Source of the DNA: Paraspadella gotoi | Taxonomy: Eukaryota; Chaetognatha | DNA: 64,000 nucleotides | Assembly (NCBI GenBank): GCA_051294375.1 | Contig: CM119263.1 | Span: 23,847,310 to 23,911,309 of the forward strand | Direction of reading: 5' to 3' | In this document: positions 48,514 to 61,350 of the stretch, piece after piece | Layout: each line of letters begins with the position of its first letter | Position numbering within the stretch: the stretch's first letter is position 1 | Made by a program: the position numbers and the translations under genes | Notes under the pieces: generated by a model | The model's database searches: none | What the model was told of the DNA's origin: nothing | What the model saw: the letters and a program-made list of their open reading frames with translations, nothing else

Positions 48514-49480
48514 AGTTAAAGCGTATGGGCACTTGGGGGTCATTGAATGCGCGTTTAAAAGGAAGTGGTGTTTGGATGATAGGATTAAAGAAATTAAAGA
48601 AACTTGTCACCTTCACCTACAAACAATTTTTTTTCGACACATTTGATCGAACAAAAAAAAATATCTAACTCGTGGACGCATCATTTAATCGACCATCAGC
48701 GAATAATTTATGATTAAGCGAAAGCTTTTTATCCAATCAACGTTCGACTGAAAAAAAAAAATTAAATTAACCAAACGAGCGAAATAAAAACAAATGAACA
48801 AATGAAAAAACTGAAAAACTTACAAAAGCAATTCTGTTTTATTTATTTATTTACGTTTTTGATCGTTGATTTAAAAAATAAGACAAGAATATTTTAATAA
48901 AGAGCGAAGCCAAATTTGCAATTCCATCTCGAATACAAAAGACGTTGCTCGATCGATGACAAAATTCGCGCGAATGCTGAAACGACGGTGACGTCCCCCC
49001 CTGGGGGAGGGAAAGAAACGGGGGGCGTGGCAATTACAGGCGCGCGAATTAACGCAAATCTCGCCTTCTGTTCAACGAGCTTTCCATTCCAGGGGCCTCG
49101 AAATAAAAAAAAAACCCGGATGTTTAATGACAACCGCAGACGTCCCCCCGGATGTAATTACGACTAAAGAAATTCAAGGATGTAAACTGCGGAACGTTTC
49201 GACCATCAAGGATTGACAAATCCGATGCGATATCAAAAAAAATAAAAGAACCTTGTTTAAATTTTGGATTTATAAAATAAATATGTTCTAAGATTTAAAA
49301 CGCTGAGGATTTACGGCGCCGCCAAAGTCTTGGCTCGGATTTATTTTCTCTCCTCGCGTCAAACTCGAACGCGGATTTAATGAAAGCGCGAAAAATCCCG
49401 GATTTAAAACGGATCACCGGATCGATAACGAGGCTCAAAAAGGTGAGTCAATTTAATTTTAATGGGCTATTTTCCACAAA
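48514..49480. other. Intergenic, no gene seen
   Basis: AT-rich to 48,900, then moderately GC-rich with CCCCCCTGGGGGAGGG near 48997 and CGCGGATTTAA-like motifs near 49370. Open frames are short and compositionally biased. Confidence 0.5.
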
Positions 49481-49519
49481 TCAATGACTAAAGTTATTTT
49501 AAAAAGAAGCAGAAGAAAC

Positions 49520-50420
49520 TTTTTTTTTCTATTACATGTTACGTTTCTCCGTTGTTTCCGTCTCTCGCAATCCGCCTCTTCGTCCTCCTTGCTTTTTCTC
49601 ATTATGTTTGGTGTTATTGTCATTCTTCATCATTGCTGTCAACATCTTGCTGTCGTTAGTTGTTGTCATGGCTTTCTTAGATCTTTTTTTTTTGTTGCTC
49701 GTTTCTTCGCTGCCTTTTTCCGTCGTCGTCGTCATTGTCGTCGTCGCACGTCGTCGTCGTCGTCCAAGTCGATTAAGGTCCTCAACCTTTCGAAGAATTT
49801 GTGCCTCGCCCCTTTTTTTTCGATATTTCTTTTCTTTCTATAATCTTCTTTCCTCCATTGCCTTCTCCATTAGTCATCCTCCTTTTTCACCTTTTCTTCG
49901 CTCTCACGTTTTTCTATTCATCATTCACGTCTTTCTTTTATCTTTTCTATCACAATTTCCGAGAGTCTCTTTTCTTTACTTCATTACAATTTCCAGGTTT
50001 CATTTTCTTCTTTTTTTTGTGTGTGTGTGTGTCACCTGTTTGTCTGGCAACGAGGAACAGTTCTCAGCTGCTCCTACCTCCGCTGCGACTTTTATCATTT
50101 TCACTTCATCCTCTGCCCACATCTCCAACCATTATTAATCCACATTCCCTTCAACCTCTACTAATTTCGCTCCTCCTCCTCCCCGCGATGCTCCTACATT
50201 CTTAGCAACCTCCTCCCCGCTGCTTCTAAATCTTCCACCCACCTCCCCCCTCCCCTGCTGCTCCTACATCTTTAACAACACCTCTAACCTTCGTGCGTTT
50301 CGTTTTACATCTCCGTCCGTTCCTCCCTTTTTTTTTCTTTTTCTCTCCTTTTTTTCTAATTTTTCTTCCTCCCTTTGCTTTCCTCTTTCTTTCCTTTTCT
50401 ACTCGATGGAAATTTCAAGT
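49520..50420. repeat. Pyrimidine-rich low-complexity stretch
   Basis: Long T/C-rich sequence with a (GTCGTC)n patch near 49722-49765 and (GT)n at about 50019-50031. Overlapping Phe/Leu/Ser-rich frames (for example 49536-50138) reflect composition and are not called. Confidence 0.7.
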
Positions 50421-50559
50421 TCCGAGTATTTTTTTTACCATTTTCCATTTGTTTGTTTCGGCTACGTTTGTTAAAGTGGAAAAAGAAATGTTCCTCATTT
50501 TCTTTCTCATTAAGATAAAGGTAATCTTTTTTAAAAACGCCAAAGAAAGAAGAGAGGAA

Positions 50560-51130
50560 GAGGAGAGCTGGAGAGAGAGAGAGAGATGAATGAGAGAAGA
50601 GAGAGAGAGGAGAGAGAGAGAGCAAGAGAGGAGAGAGAGAGAGAGAGAGAGTAGATGAGATGAGAGAGAGAGAGAGAATCTTGTACTGAGGATTAAAAAA
50701 GCCATTGATTTGTTCGAAGCAGAAGAAAAAGCGAAAGAGAGAGAAGAATTTCAAATCGATTTTCTTTAAGAAGAGGCGGAGGAGAAAAGGGGGCGAGATG
50801 GAAGAAGTACAAAAGGCGGCAGAAGACAATGAAAGAAGAAAGAAATAAAGAAAAAGAAAAAAAAAAGAATGAAGTAAGAAATAAAGAAAGAAGAAAAGAC
50901 ATTTTCCCGACGCGTTATCGACGTCAACGCTCGAAAAAAGAGAAGGCGCCCGCGCGTCGAGGACGAGGACCCGGTTATTTCTCTCATTAAGCTCGATGCC
51001 GGGCCTCATTGCGAAGATGCCGAGGAAAAGATGCTTTAAAAAAAAAAAAAAAAAATGTTTAAAAAGAAGAGAAAACGTTGAGGAGGGATTTCTCGGGCAG
51101 GCGAGGAATTTAAAAGAACCGAAGAAAATG
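50560..51130. repeat. Purine-rich low-complexity stretch with (GA)n
   Basis: GA-rich tract at about 50562-50680 followed by A/G-rich sequence. The 274-residue minus-strand frame across it is Phe/Leu/Ser-rich repeat translation. Confidence 0.7.
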
Positions 51131-51182
51131 GAAAAGAAACTTGATCGCAAAAGTAATTGCAAAGATGGACTTGATCGCATCG

Positions 51183-52395
<1,213 letters not shown>

Positions 52396-53560
52396 ACCTC
52401 GAACGCTGCGCTAATTTCGGAACTGCTTTTTTTACGTTTCCGAGGTCGGAGATCTACGAAGAATCTTCTTCGAGCGAAAGGGTGGTTGAAGATGACGGCC
52501 GCTGTGGCGGAAAAAATCTGGAAATATGAAGTGTTAATTGTAGCGTGTTTCACTGTTTCAGCTGTATGAATGAAAGTTGCTGGTTACGCTATAACTTGTC
52601 GAATACTAACTCGGGTCAAAGAGTCTACCCAGTTCTTAAAAAATATTATCGGCGTCTTTTCATTACCGAAAGTAAAATACAAGGCTGAATATTATTGCGC
52701 TCCATCTGAATGATTGAAGAGGAAAACACACGAGCAGAGAAAGTACGAACTCGAAAGTCAAGTCGAAACTTAGTGTTCATGTAGATAGGTTGAAAAGAAC
52801 GGAAAAGACAACAGAGATTAGGCTTGGGGGTACGACGGAAATTCACAAAAAAAAAAAAAAAAAAAAAAGAAAGCAAGAAGAAAAAGAGAAAGATGAGGCA
52901 AACTGCTGAAGTTCCCTCGCGGCACAAAGGCCCAGAGATTTGGTTAAGTGCGTACGAGGAATCCGGAGAGGGGAAATTTTTATATCGAAGGCATGATGAA
53001 GATGACGATGAGAGGACGATGAGGAGGACGAGTTCGGTTGTCTGGCTCGTCGTTTTGACCTCCGGATTCGTCACCCTATGGGATTGCTTCGACTTCGCCT
53101 CCATTTCTTGCGGCTTAATCCGTCAACGGACGAAGGCCAAAAACTGCGAAATTCGTTGCGCCGAGAAGAAGAGGAAGTCGCATCCGATCTTCTGTTCGAA
53201 ATTCGGATCACGTGTTCTCGGAAAGGGAGTTACTTCAAAATGCTGCTTCTAAAATATATATGCCGAAATATGGCAGGGGAAAAAAGATGTAAAATAAAAT
53301 AATAATACTTTGGAGAGTTTGTTGTTTGTTTACGCGGAACTGTTTGCTGTCACTGAACCAGAGCCCAGCCTTTGGACGCAGATATGAATAAAATCGTTTA
53401 TTTAAAATCTATCAGTCCAAAAAAATTTCGCCGTGTTTTCCATTAAAAACAGGAAAAATAATAAATTAATATTATAGGGGAATCTATCTCGATATATCTT
53501 ATAGCATTATTTTTCCCGGTTTGTTGTAAATTTCATTCTATTGTGTCGATATGGTATCAA
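52396..53560. repeat. Left copy of a 1.2-kb direct duplication
   Basis: Begins ACCTCGAACGCTGCGC and ends ATATGGTATCAA at a 25-N gap. The right copy repeats the whole segment in the same order. The 142-residue plus-strand frame (52824-53252) is not conserved in frame between the copies, so it is not called. Confidence 0.9.
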
Positions 53561-53585
53561 NNNNNNNNNNNNNNNNNNNNNNNNN
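53561..53585. other. Assembly gap (exactly 25 N) between duplicate copies
   Basis: Separates two near-identical 1.2-kb copies exactly at their boundary. Confidence 0.95.
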
Positions 53586-54746
53586 ACCTCGACGCTGCCT
53601 AATTTCGGAACTGCTTTTAGTTCCCGAGGTCGGGGAGATCTACGAAGAATCTTCTTCGAGCGAAAGGGTGTTTGAAAATGAGACGGCGCTGTGCGGAAAA
53701 AATCTGGAAATATGAAGTGTTAATTGTAAGCGTGTTTCACTGTTTCAGCGTATGAATGAAAGTTGCTGGTTACGCTAAAACTTGTCGAATACTAACTCGG
53801 TAGCAAAGAGTCTACCCAGTTCTTAAAAATATATTATCGTTCGTTTTCATTACCGAAAGTATAAATAACAAGGCTGATATTTTTGCGCTCCTCTTGAATG
53901 ATTGAGGAAAACACACGAGCGAGAAAGTACGAACTCGAAAGTCAAAGTCGAAACTTAGTGTTCATGTGGGAAGTTGAAAGTCGGAAAAGAAAACAGAGAT
54001 TAGGCTTGGGTCTAGGGAGGGAAAATGGAAGACGGAAATTCAAAAAAAAAAAAAAAAAAGAAAGAAGAAGAAAAAGAGAAAGATGAGGCAAAACTGCTGA
54101 AGTTCCTCCGGGCACAAAGGCCAGAGATTTTGGGTTAAGTTGCGTACGAGGGAATCCGGAGGAGGGGGAGATTTTTATATCGAAGGATGATGAAGATGAC
54201 GATGAGAATGACGATGAGGAGGACGAGTTTCGGTTGTCTGGTCTCGTTTGATCTCCGGATTCGTCACCCATGAATTGCTTCGACTTCGCCCCATTTCTTC
54301 GGCTTAATCCGCTCAACGCGACGAAGGCCAAAACTGCGAAATTCGTTGCGCGAGAAGAAGAGGAAGTCGCGATCGATCTTCTTGTTCGAAATTCGGATCA
54401 CGTGTTCTCGGAAAGGGAGTGACTTCAAAATGCTGCTTCTAAAATATATATGCCGAATAATGGAGGGAAAAAAGATGTAAATAAATAATAATACTTTGGA
54501 GAGTTTGTTGTTTGTTTACGCGGAACTGTTTGCTGTAACTGAAACAGAGACAGCCTTTGGGGCGAGATATTGAATAAAATCGGCTATTTAAACTCTATCA
54601 GTAAAACAATTTTCGCGTGTTTTCATTAAAAACAGGAAAAATAATAAATTTAATAACTATACAGGCAATCTATCTCTATATAATCTTATTAGCATTATTT
54701 TTCCTCGTGTTAAAATTCATTCTATTGTGGTCGATAGGGTATCAAA
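53586..54746. repeat. Right copy of a 1.2-kb direct duplication
   Basis: Begins ACCTCGACGCTGCC and ends ATAGGGTATCAA. It differs from the left copy by many one-base insertions and deletions and few clear substitutions. Confidence 0.9.
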
Positions 54747-55548
54747 TTATAAAAATAATTAGCTATAAAGTTCTTATTCGTAATCGCATTATCATTGAAG
54801 TTGAATCAGACGTCGTCTATTTCAGGTTATCTCAGCTACATACAATACGACTATTTTTATTATTTTTCTGCTCAAACAGCAGGAACCTAAAACAAATAAG
54901 CCCGGTTAAAAACAAGCTGAACAAAAGGCTGTTTCGCCTCGGCTCAAAAAAAAAAGAAGCTCTTCCAGTCTTTCTCCTTAAAGTAAAAGGGTCAACAAGG
55001 TAAGAGACTTCGTGTCTCCCAGCGCACCCCAAATCTGTGGCGGCGTGGGCGGAGGGACCACGGCGGCGTTGGGTGGCGGTGAGAGGTGAAAGAGGTCGGG
55101 AAGCCACGGAGGATAGGGAGGCGTGGCCTGCCTCCCAAAAAAGGAAATAAAGAAGATGAGCGGTTAAAATGGTATTGGGAGAGGATGAAAGGAGGAAGAG
55201 GGGGATGGAAAAGGAGAAAAAGGAAACGGAACTAAACCTCAGAGGGAACATTGAAAGGAAAAATATGAAAAAAAGAAAGAGAGAAAGAAAAGAAGAAAGA
55301 AAGAAAGAAAGAAGAAGAAAAAAAAGAAAAAAAAAAAGAAAGAAAGAAAAGAAAGAAGAAGAAAGAAGAAAATGAAAAAGGAGGAATGGAAAAAGAAAGT
55401 GGGAAAGAACTAACTAGAAAGGCGGAAAGGTAGCAGTGAGATGGAGAGAGAGAAGGAAAGATTAAAAGAAGAGAAAAAAAAAGTGAGGCCTTTTCTCTTC
55501 GGGTTCCTGGTTTTAAGGGGCGAAGCTCCTCAGCTCGTTTCTAACGCA

Positions 55549-55550
<2 letters not shown>
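54747..55550. other. Intergenic; GC-rich patch and purine-rich sequence
   Basis: A GC-rich patch with GTGGGCGGAGGG near 55045 could be an Sp1/KLF-type site. A/G-rich sequence follows. Lys/Arg/Glu-rich frames are compositional. Confidence 0.4.

Positions 55551-55638
<88 letters not shown>
55551..55638. repeat. (GA)n microsatellite
   Basis: Uninterrupted GA repeat of 88 bp. Confidence 0.95.
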
Positions 55639-55642
<4 letters not shown>

Positions 55643-55870
55643 AGTTTTTTTCGTGTAAACAAACGTTTTTCGCCTTTCGATACAGAATCTCCCAAGGGAA
55701 ACACCTTCTCAGCTTTTTGATTAAAGTCGGCGACAGTTAAGTCGACGTCAGACAAATGAGTTTAGAGGAATTCCGACGCCGTAGATGCAGCAGATGCCGC
55801 TGATGCCGTTGATGCTGTCAATGTAGGAGACGATTGCAAATTTTGTAAGATTTCTGAACGATAAAGTTTA

Positions 55871-56292
55871 TATGAAATTGGTAGCAACCAATATAAAAAT
55901 TATCCATTCATTTAATAAATAAGCTATCTTGCCCTGACTTTGGACAGGCTTTGGTGTTTAAGGCCTCCATCACTCTTACAAGATAATGACATAGCAGGTC
56001 CCTGCAAGCTTTCAATCAAGACTCTCTCACAGTCTTGTTTATTCACTCCCAGAGTACCTGCTTCCCCTATCAATGAAGTGGAAAATATTTCAAAGAATGT
56101 TTCACATTGTATGAAAAGACCCAACTCCCTTAAGTATTAGATCGGGGAATACTTATTGTACTCCGCACTAGCATCAAAATACAAAGGAGCTGAATTTATG
56201 AAATTGGTACAAACCAATATAAAAAATTACCATTCATTTAATAAATAAGGCTATCTTGCCCCTGACTTTGGACAGGCTTTGGTGGTTTAAGG
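55871..56292. repeat. Two 95-bp direct repeats spaced by 326 bp
   Basis: TATGAAATTGGTA through CTTTGGACAGGCTTTGGTG and TTTAAGG occurs at 55871-55963 and 56197-56292 with small indels. ATAAAGTTTATAT precedes the first copy and follows the second, suggesting a tandem duplication of about 326 bp. Confidence 0.8.
55924..56139 (-). CDS. Possible terminal exon or coding remnant, unknown protein
   Basis: A frame open after TAA at about 56140 reads LREL, then GLFIQCETFFEIFSTSLIGE and AGTLGVNKQDCERVLIESLQ, and ends SLSKVRAR-stop. Composition is protein-like with no repeat bias. No ATG opens it and no acceptor is obvious, so it is a candidate last exon or a transposon-derived remnant. Its final 40 bases are also present in the upstream direct repeat. 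Confidence 0.25.
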
Positions 56293-56365
56293 TATAAAGT
56301 TTATATATCGAGTTGATCGTCCGTTCCAATCGTGGTTAATGCAGTTTAATTATTATTGTTAAATA

Positions 56366-56387
56366 AATATATATATATATATATATT
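56366..56387. repeat. (AT)n microsatellite
   Basis: Pure AT dinucleotides, ending at TTGTTAAATATTG. Confidence 0.9.
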
Positions 56388-56538
56388 GTTAAATATTGTT
56401 TGTCAACAGAACGTCTTGAACGGAACAGTTGGCCCTCTTTTCAAAAGTCCACATAGTCTGCGTTACAAATTCATGTCCCCGAGGATATGGAAGAGTAATC
56501 CTTGAGACAAACGATGTTTGACTCTCTCTCTCTCTCTG

Positions 56539-56584
<46 letters not shown>

Positions 56585-56994
56585 ATCTCATTCGGTTGAT
56601 GCCATTAGGCTTAAGCTTCTTACTCGAAATATCTCAAATTCTATTAAATCGCTCCCTGAAGGTTGCACACAACTCTTTTCAAAACCTGGAACGGCGAATT
56701 ACGCCAGTTGCGCTCGTCATCTACTCTCTCCCTCTCTCTGTGTCTCTTTTTTCATTATTTCACTCTCTTCTCATCTCTCCTTCTCCTCTCTCTCCTCTCT
56801 CTCTCTCATCTTCTTCTTCTCTCTCTCTCTCTCTCTCAACCCTTTCTGGCCTCGAGGCTCAGATCCCGCGGGCGACTTCCGGTTCAGCGACGCGCGCTCC
56901 TTCATCCTTAACCTCGCGACGAGAAGCTTTTTTTTTTGTACGGACGACCGCACGGACAGAGAGACGGAGGGATTGAAAAGACGGACTTATAGGA

Positions 56995-57003
56995 GAGAGA
57001 GCA

Positions 57004-57069
<66 letters not shown>
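56995..57069. repeat. (GA)n microsatellite
   Basis: GA repeat with one CA and one TGA interruption. Confidence 0.9.
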
Positions 57070-57071
<2 letters not shown>

Positions 57072-57499
57072 TTAAGTAAGTGGTCCTTTCCTATTCCATT
57101 GAATCGGCCAAAGACCTTATCGTAGACAACAACTACTATTCTATGCGGAGAGAGATAGACGCTTCTCATTATCATAGAGAAGGAATTCTCTGTTTTGACC
57201 GATATATATAAAAAAAAAAAAAAAAAACTCCCACTCGTAATCAAGCATATATAGGGCATCAGGGCGCCGAGTCTCTGATAGACCGTATTTAATCGGGTTT
57301 TTTTAAGAGACAGTCGGTCGGTCGTCGCATGTGTGTCCGTCGGTCTGTCCCACTTACCTTTAAAAATGCTCAATGAGCATTGTTAGTACAGAAAAAAAAC
57401 CTATAATCTAAGGGACTGCTAGCGCCGCCTTCAGGAAATCCTAAAAACATAAAGGATAAAAGACGTAGTTTCGTGTCAGGCTAAGAAAGTTATTGTAAT

Positions 57500-57550
57500 C
57501 ATGTCATGTCATATCACGTCATGTCACATATCACTCAATAGTCATGTCAC
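57500..57550. repeat. Short ATGTC/ATGTCA tandem array
   Basis: CATGTCATGTCATATCACGTC and nearby variants repeat at 5-10 bp spacing. Confidence 0.7.
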
Positions 57551-58184
57551 GAGAAATACACGTGAAAATAAAGGCTCTGCGGCGCAACATATTGGATGAA
57601 CCGATCTTGTTCTTTTTTTTATCGTTTTATCTTAATTGAATGTCACTTTCTTTTCAGGTTTCTCTCCTTTATCGCTTTAACGAATAATTGCTATGTTGAT
57701 TTTTAAATTAGTTCCTAGCGTCAACTACGTATTAATAGGCCAAAATGTCACTATTTCCAATATTAATTAATTTGACAAGGCCCACTGTGCCACACAGCAC
57801 CCTTAGTAGTCGCTCTACGCTTGACGATTCCGCGGGAAAATGTGAGCGCACGATCTCCTCCAACTACCTCTTAGTACCAGCGACGAGAATGCAAATGAAT
57901 GTTTCACGAGATAAGAGACTTGAGAGGAAAATGGGGAAAAAAATGGCGCAAGATTCACGGAGGTAAAGTAATGTGGAATCCAGAAACGGATCGATTTAAT
58001 GGAAATAAACAAGAGAAGAAAAATAAAGGAGAAAGAAAATATGAGAAAGAAGGACATCAATTTGGTCGCGTGAAGAGCGTGAATATTTTCCTCGCTTGGC
58101 TTCACTTCTATGGACGCCGACTTCGCTCCAACTTCCAAATTGTTTTTTTCGCTTTGCTTGCTTGTTCGTTCGTTCGTTCGTTCG

Positions 58185-58194
58185 NNNNNNNNNN
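58185..58194. other. Assembly gap (10 N)
   Basis: Lies within a (GTTC)n tetranucleotide run. Confidence 0.95.
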
Positions 58195-58681
58195 TTGATT
58201 GGTTTGCATGATTGTAGGTTTCCATTTTTTTCCATTTGCTTTGTTTGCATTTTAGTTTATTTCGTATGGTTTTTTTTTCTTGATCACTTTGTTCAGTCGT
58301 ATTATTCGTTTGCGCGATCCTTCGTTCTGTGTATTAGCATTTTGGTTCGGTTCCTTTTGTTCAAACGTTCCCATTGTTTGCTCCTTCGTTCCCTGAGTTC
58401 GTTTGCTTTGGTTTTGCTTCTCGTTTTCTCGTTCGACTTTCTCCCGTCTCGTTTGAGGAAATATTTATCGCTTCCTTGGATTTATAACTTTTCACTCTCG
58501 ACCGCGAAATTTCTACTTCGCGTTTTCCTTGAGATCATCCATCGTCATGTCGAACATTCGCTTTATCAACATCATCGGCTACATCGTTATCAATTATCAG
58601 CATCATCATCCCTTAAAACATAAGCAACCATTCAGCATGAAGATCTTTATTGTCGACATCGTCCTCCGACGTCCTCGTTAC

Positions 58682-58682
58682 G

Positions 58683-58751
<69 letters not shown>
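58682..58751 (+). repeat. (ATC)n trinucleotide repeat, about 23 copies
   Basis: Perfect ATC/CAT/TCA repeat. One frame gives a long poly-His and another poly-Ile; neither lies in a convincing gene. Confidence 0.95.
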
Positions 58752-58755
<4 letters not shown>

Positions 58756-59914
58756 AAGACTGCATATCCTCAATATACAAAGTTTATTCCGTTTTTTCGC
58801 CGCAGCTTAAAATCAAGGCTGCGTTCGGTTTCCAATTTCCCCCCATTTTTTTTTCTCCCTGGAGATTTTTTCCTACCGCCTCTGTCTCCTTAATTCAATT
58901 TTCCGTTTCTTTTGCTTCCTTTTTCTTTCATCGGGTTCAGGCCACCTGACTTGGGTTTTTTTTTCTTTTGCCAAAATCGTTTCCGACCTTTTTTTTTTTT
59001 TGAGTTTTGATTTTCGGGAGAGAGCGAATTCGAAAAGTTGGAACGCGTTCTTTGCAGGAGTCGATTAATGAAATTAATTTTCTAGTTTTGATTTTGATTT
59101 TTATATTTATATTTTGCATTTGATTCTTCCCCCGCCCCAATTTATTCAAGGCGATATTTGTGATTAGCAAAGTATTTCTTTTACTTAACATTGACGTCAT
59201 AACTTGATTATGATAAAATTTGTTTCCTCTACGTAAAAAAAAATCCATTTTCACATTTCAAACGATTTTTTTTTCTAATTTTCCAATTCATTTTTAACTA
59301 TCCTGATATTTTTCACATTCGTTCATTATTAATTTTAAATTACTTTTTCATTCCATTATTTTTCTTATTCATTTTTGCCATTTTATCGCCATTTTCTTGA
59401 ACCCTTTTTATTCCGTCTTGTTATACCACTTTGTTTCACTCCTCTGTATTTTTATCTTTTTTTTTAAATTCTCTCTTTGTTCCCGTTTTCCCCGTTCGTG
59501 ACAGTGGCGTTTCTCTTTTTCCTCATTGGCGAACAGCGCCTCTACCAGATCTTTCGGATCAATTGATTCCCTCTTTCAATTAATTTTCCCTTTTTTTTTT
59601 TTCCTCCCCGAGGGAATAAATGGATTTTGAGTCCAGGTTTAAATAAAGCGTGATTTAATCTCGACGATTTTAATGCGACTAAAGTCTAAATTAAAAAACC
59701 AAGTGGCGAGTCATTTTTATTTGACACTAGAAAGAATGGAGAATATCGTGAGTTCTAGAGACTTTTTTTCAAGAGTTGTCGTTGTAAATCAAGCTTAACT
59801 CCCGCTTTACAATCTAAAGGAGATTTTCTTGTTTATTTGTTTACAATGATAACTTTCATCGTAAAACTGCAAAAAAGAAATCCTTGAAGGCTGGCGAATC
59901 TAAGCCACAAAGCC

Positions 59915-59945
<31 letters not shown>

Positions 59946-61350
59946 CCTCCCTCCTCTCCCTCTCTTCTTCATCCTCCTCTCTCTCCTCTCCCTTCTCTCT
60001 TTCTTCTTCTTTCCATTACTCCCGCTGCCAAGTTGCATCGTTTTCCTCACCCAACGGGAGCTCGATTCGCCTCCGCCATTCAACCTCGTCTGGTAACCCT
60101 CACCCTCAGAACTGCGTTCCACCTCCGATCCCGCCCATGGTAGTTCCACCCTCGCAACGATAACCCTTAACCCTCAGTCGGAGCGATAACCCTTTTCTCC
60201 GCGGTCTTCGTTTCCAGCGTCTCCGAATTCTTTCGCCCACCAAACTTTCCCTTCCCCTTACCCTTCCCTCTTCCCCTAGACCTTACCTCGATTTAATAAC
60301 CGCGGGGCGTTCCGATTTCTCTATCGCAGTCTACGCGCGACGCCGGCTTCTATTTTCCATTCCGCGTCCACGGCCGAGGCGAAGACGAAGACGACGACGA
60401 TCGCAAAGACGATAACGACGACGACGACGACGACGACGGTAAAAATGTAGGGAGTTCCAAGACAGGTCCTTCGATGAAAATTTATAAAAAACTATCGTTT
60501 GTGAATTAAGAGAAAGATGACAAATTCAAGGAATCGACAAGAGTTAGACCGTTACAAAAAAAATTATAATCCCACAAAAACTTAAAAAGAGAAAAAATGA
60601 CAATTTTCTCTTTCTTGAAGATAATGACTTTCATAACTGCCACCGCTGCCTCAAGACAAAAAAAAAAAAAAACCACCACGGTACTAAAGCCTCTTTTTTT
60701 TCCGTTGACCCAGTGATGAGCACAGGATGACTATGTATGACGACGACGACGACAACGACGACGACGAGTCTTCCCTCCTCCGCAACGTTATCAGTGATTA
60801 CTAAAGCCTCTCTGCAATTTTTATAGACCGCAGGCGGCGCAAGCGGCGAAAGAGGATGACGGCGCCCGCTCAGTGTATAAACGATTCGAGGCCCGTCCCG
60901 CGCATCGTGCACGCGTCTCGCACGCGCCGTGCACGCCCCGTACACGCCCCACGACGTCCCGCCGTGCATCTGTCAGTTTCCCTCGCGCATCTGTCTCTCC
61001 GGGCATCGCTTAATCCCAGCGTAATCCGGCGAGCGTCGGTAAATCCATGCTAGAGGGTGCTTGTTGCCGTTCGTGTGTGCAAAACTGTGCATTTCTTGAA
61101 TACTCGTTTTCTTCACTACGATTACAAGTACGACCGCACATTTACAGTAGTATAACTCAAAATTCATACATACGTACATCGGAGTAACTTTTTTATGCGA
61201 CCACCTGGATACGACTATTTAATCTGACATCAACTCGTTTCGGGAAGAAGAAATCTGGAGGTCGCGATAATTGCAATGGCGTCAACGAATGAATAGCAAT
61301 GTGGATTAAAAGCGAATTAGAATTACTCGAAGTGAATTACGGTCGAAGCG
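58752..61350. other. Intergenic, no gene seen
   Basis: T-rich to 59,500, then CT-rich (59914-59945), GC-rich with CTACGCGCG near 60330, (GAC)n at 60416-60438, and GCACGC-type repeats near 60905-60950. The frames are compositional. Sequence from about 61,200 could be upstream sequence of the Asp-rich frame. Confidence 0.45.
60416..60438. repeat. (ACG)n trinucleotide tract
   Basis: Short pure ACG run in a longer GA(C/T)-rich patch. Confidence 0.85.

Larger units (their letters stand above)
56388..58681. other. Intergenic, microsatellite-rich, no gene seen
   Basis: Holds CT-rich tracts at about 56520-56585 and 56780-56840, a GA tract, a CATGTCA-like pentamer array and TTCG tetranucleotides. 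A consensus donor on the minus strand (ATGAGCATTTTTAAAG|GTAAGT, near 57350-57370) follows an ATG by 16 bases, but no following exon could be identified. Confidence 0.45.

Noticed and set aside
49536-50138. 200-residue plus-strand frame
   Set aside because: Hydrophobic composition caused by pyrimidine-rich DNA. It resembles membrane segments, but several frames do so at once.
50356-51180. 274-residue minus-strand frame
   Set aside because: Composed of Phe, Leu and Ser from purine-rich plus-strand DNA; no domain and no splice context.
52824-53252. 142-residue plus-strand frame in the left 1.2-kb copy
   Set aside because: Not maintained in the right copy; indels shift the frame, and it starts in a poly(A) run.
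58529-58810. Poly-His protein candidate
   Set aside because: Poly-His comes from the (ATC)n microsatellite; the flanking residues show no domain.
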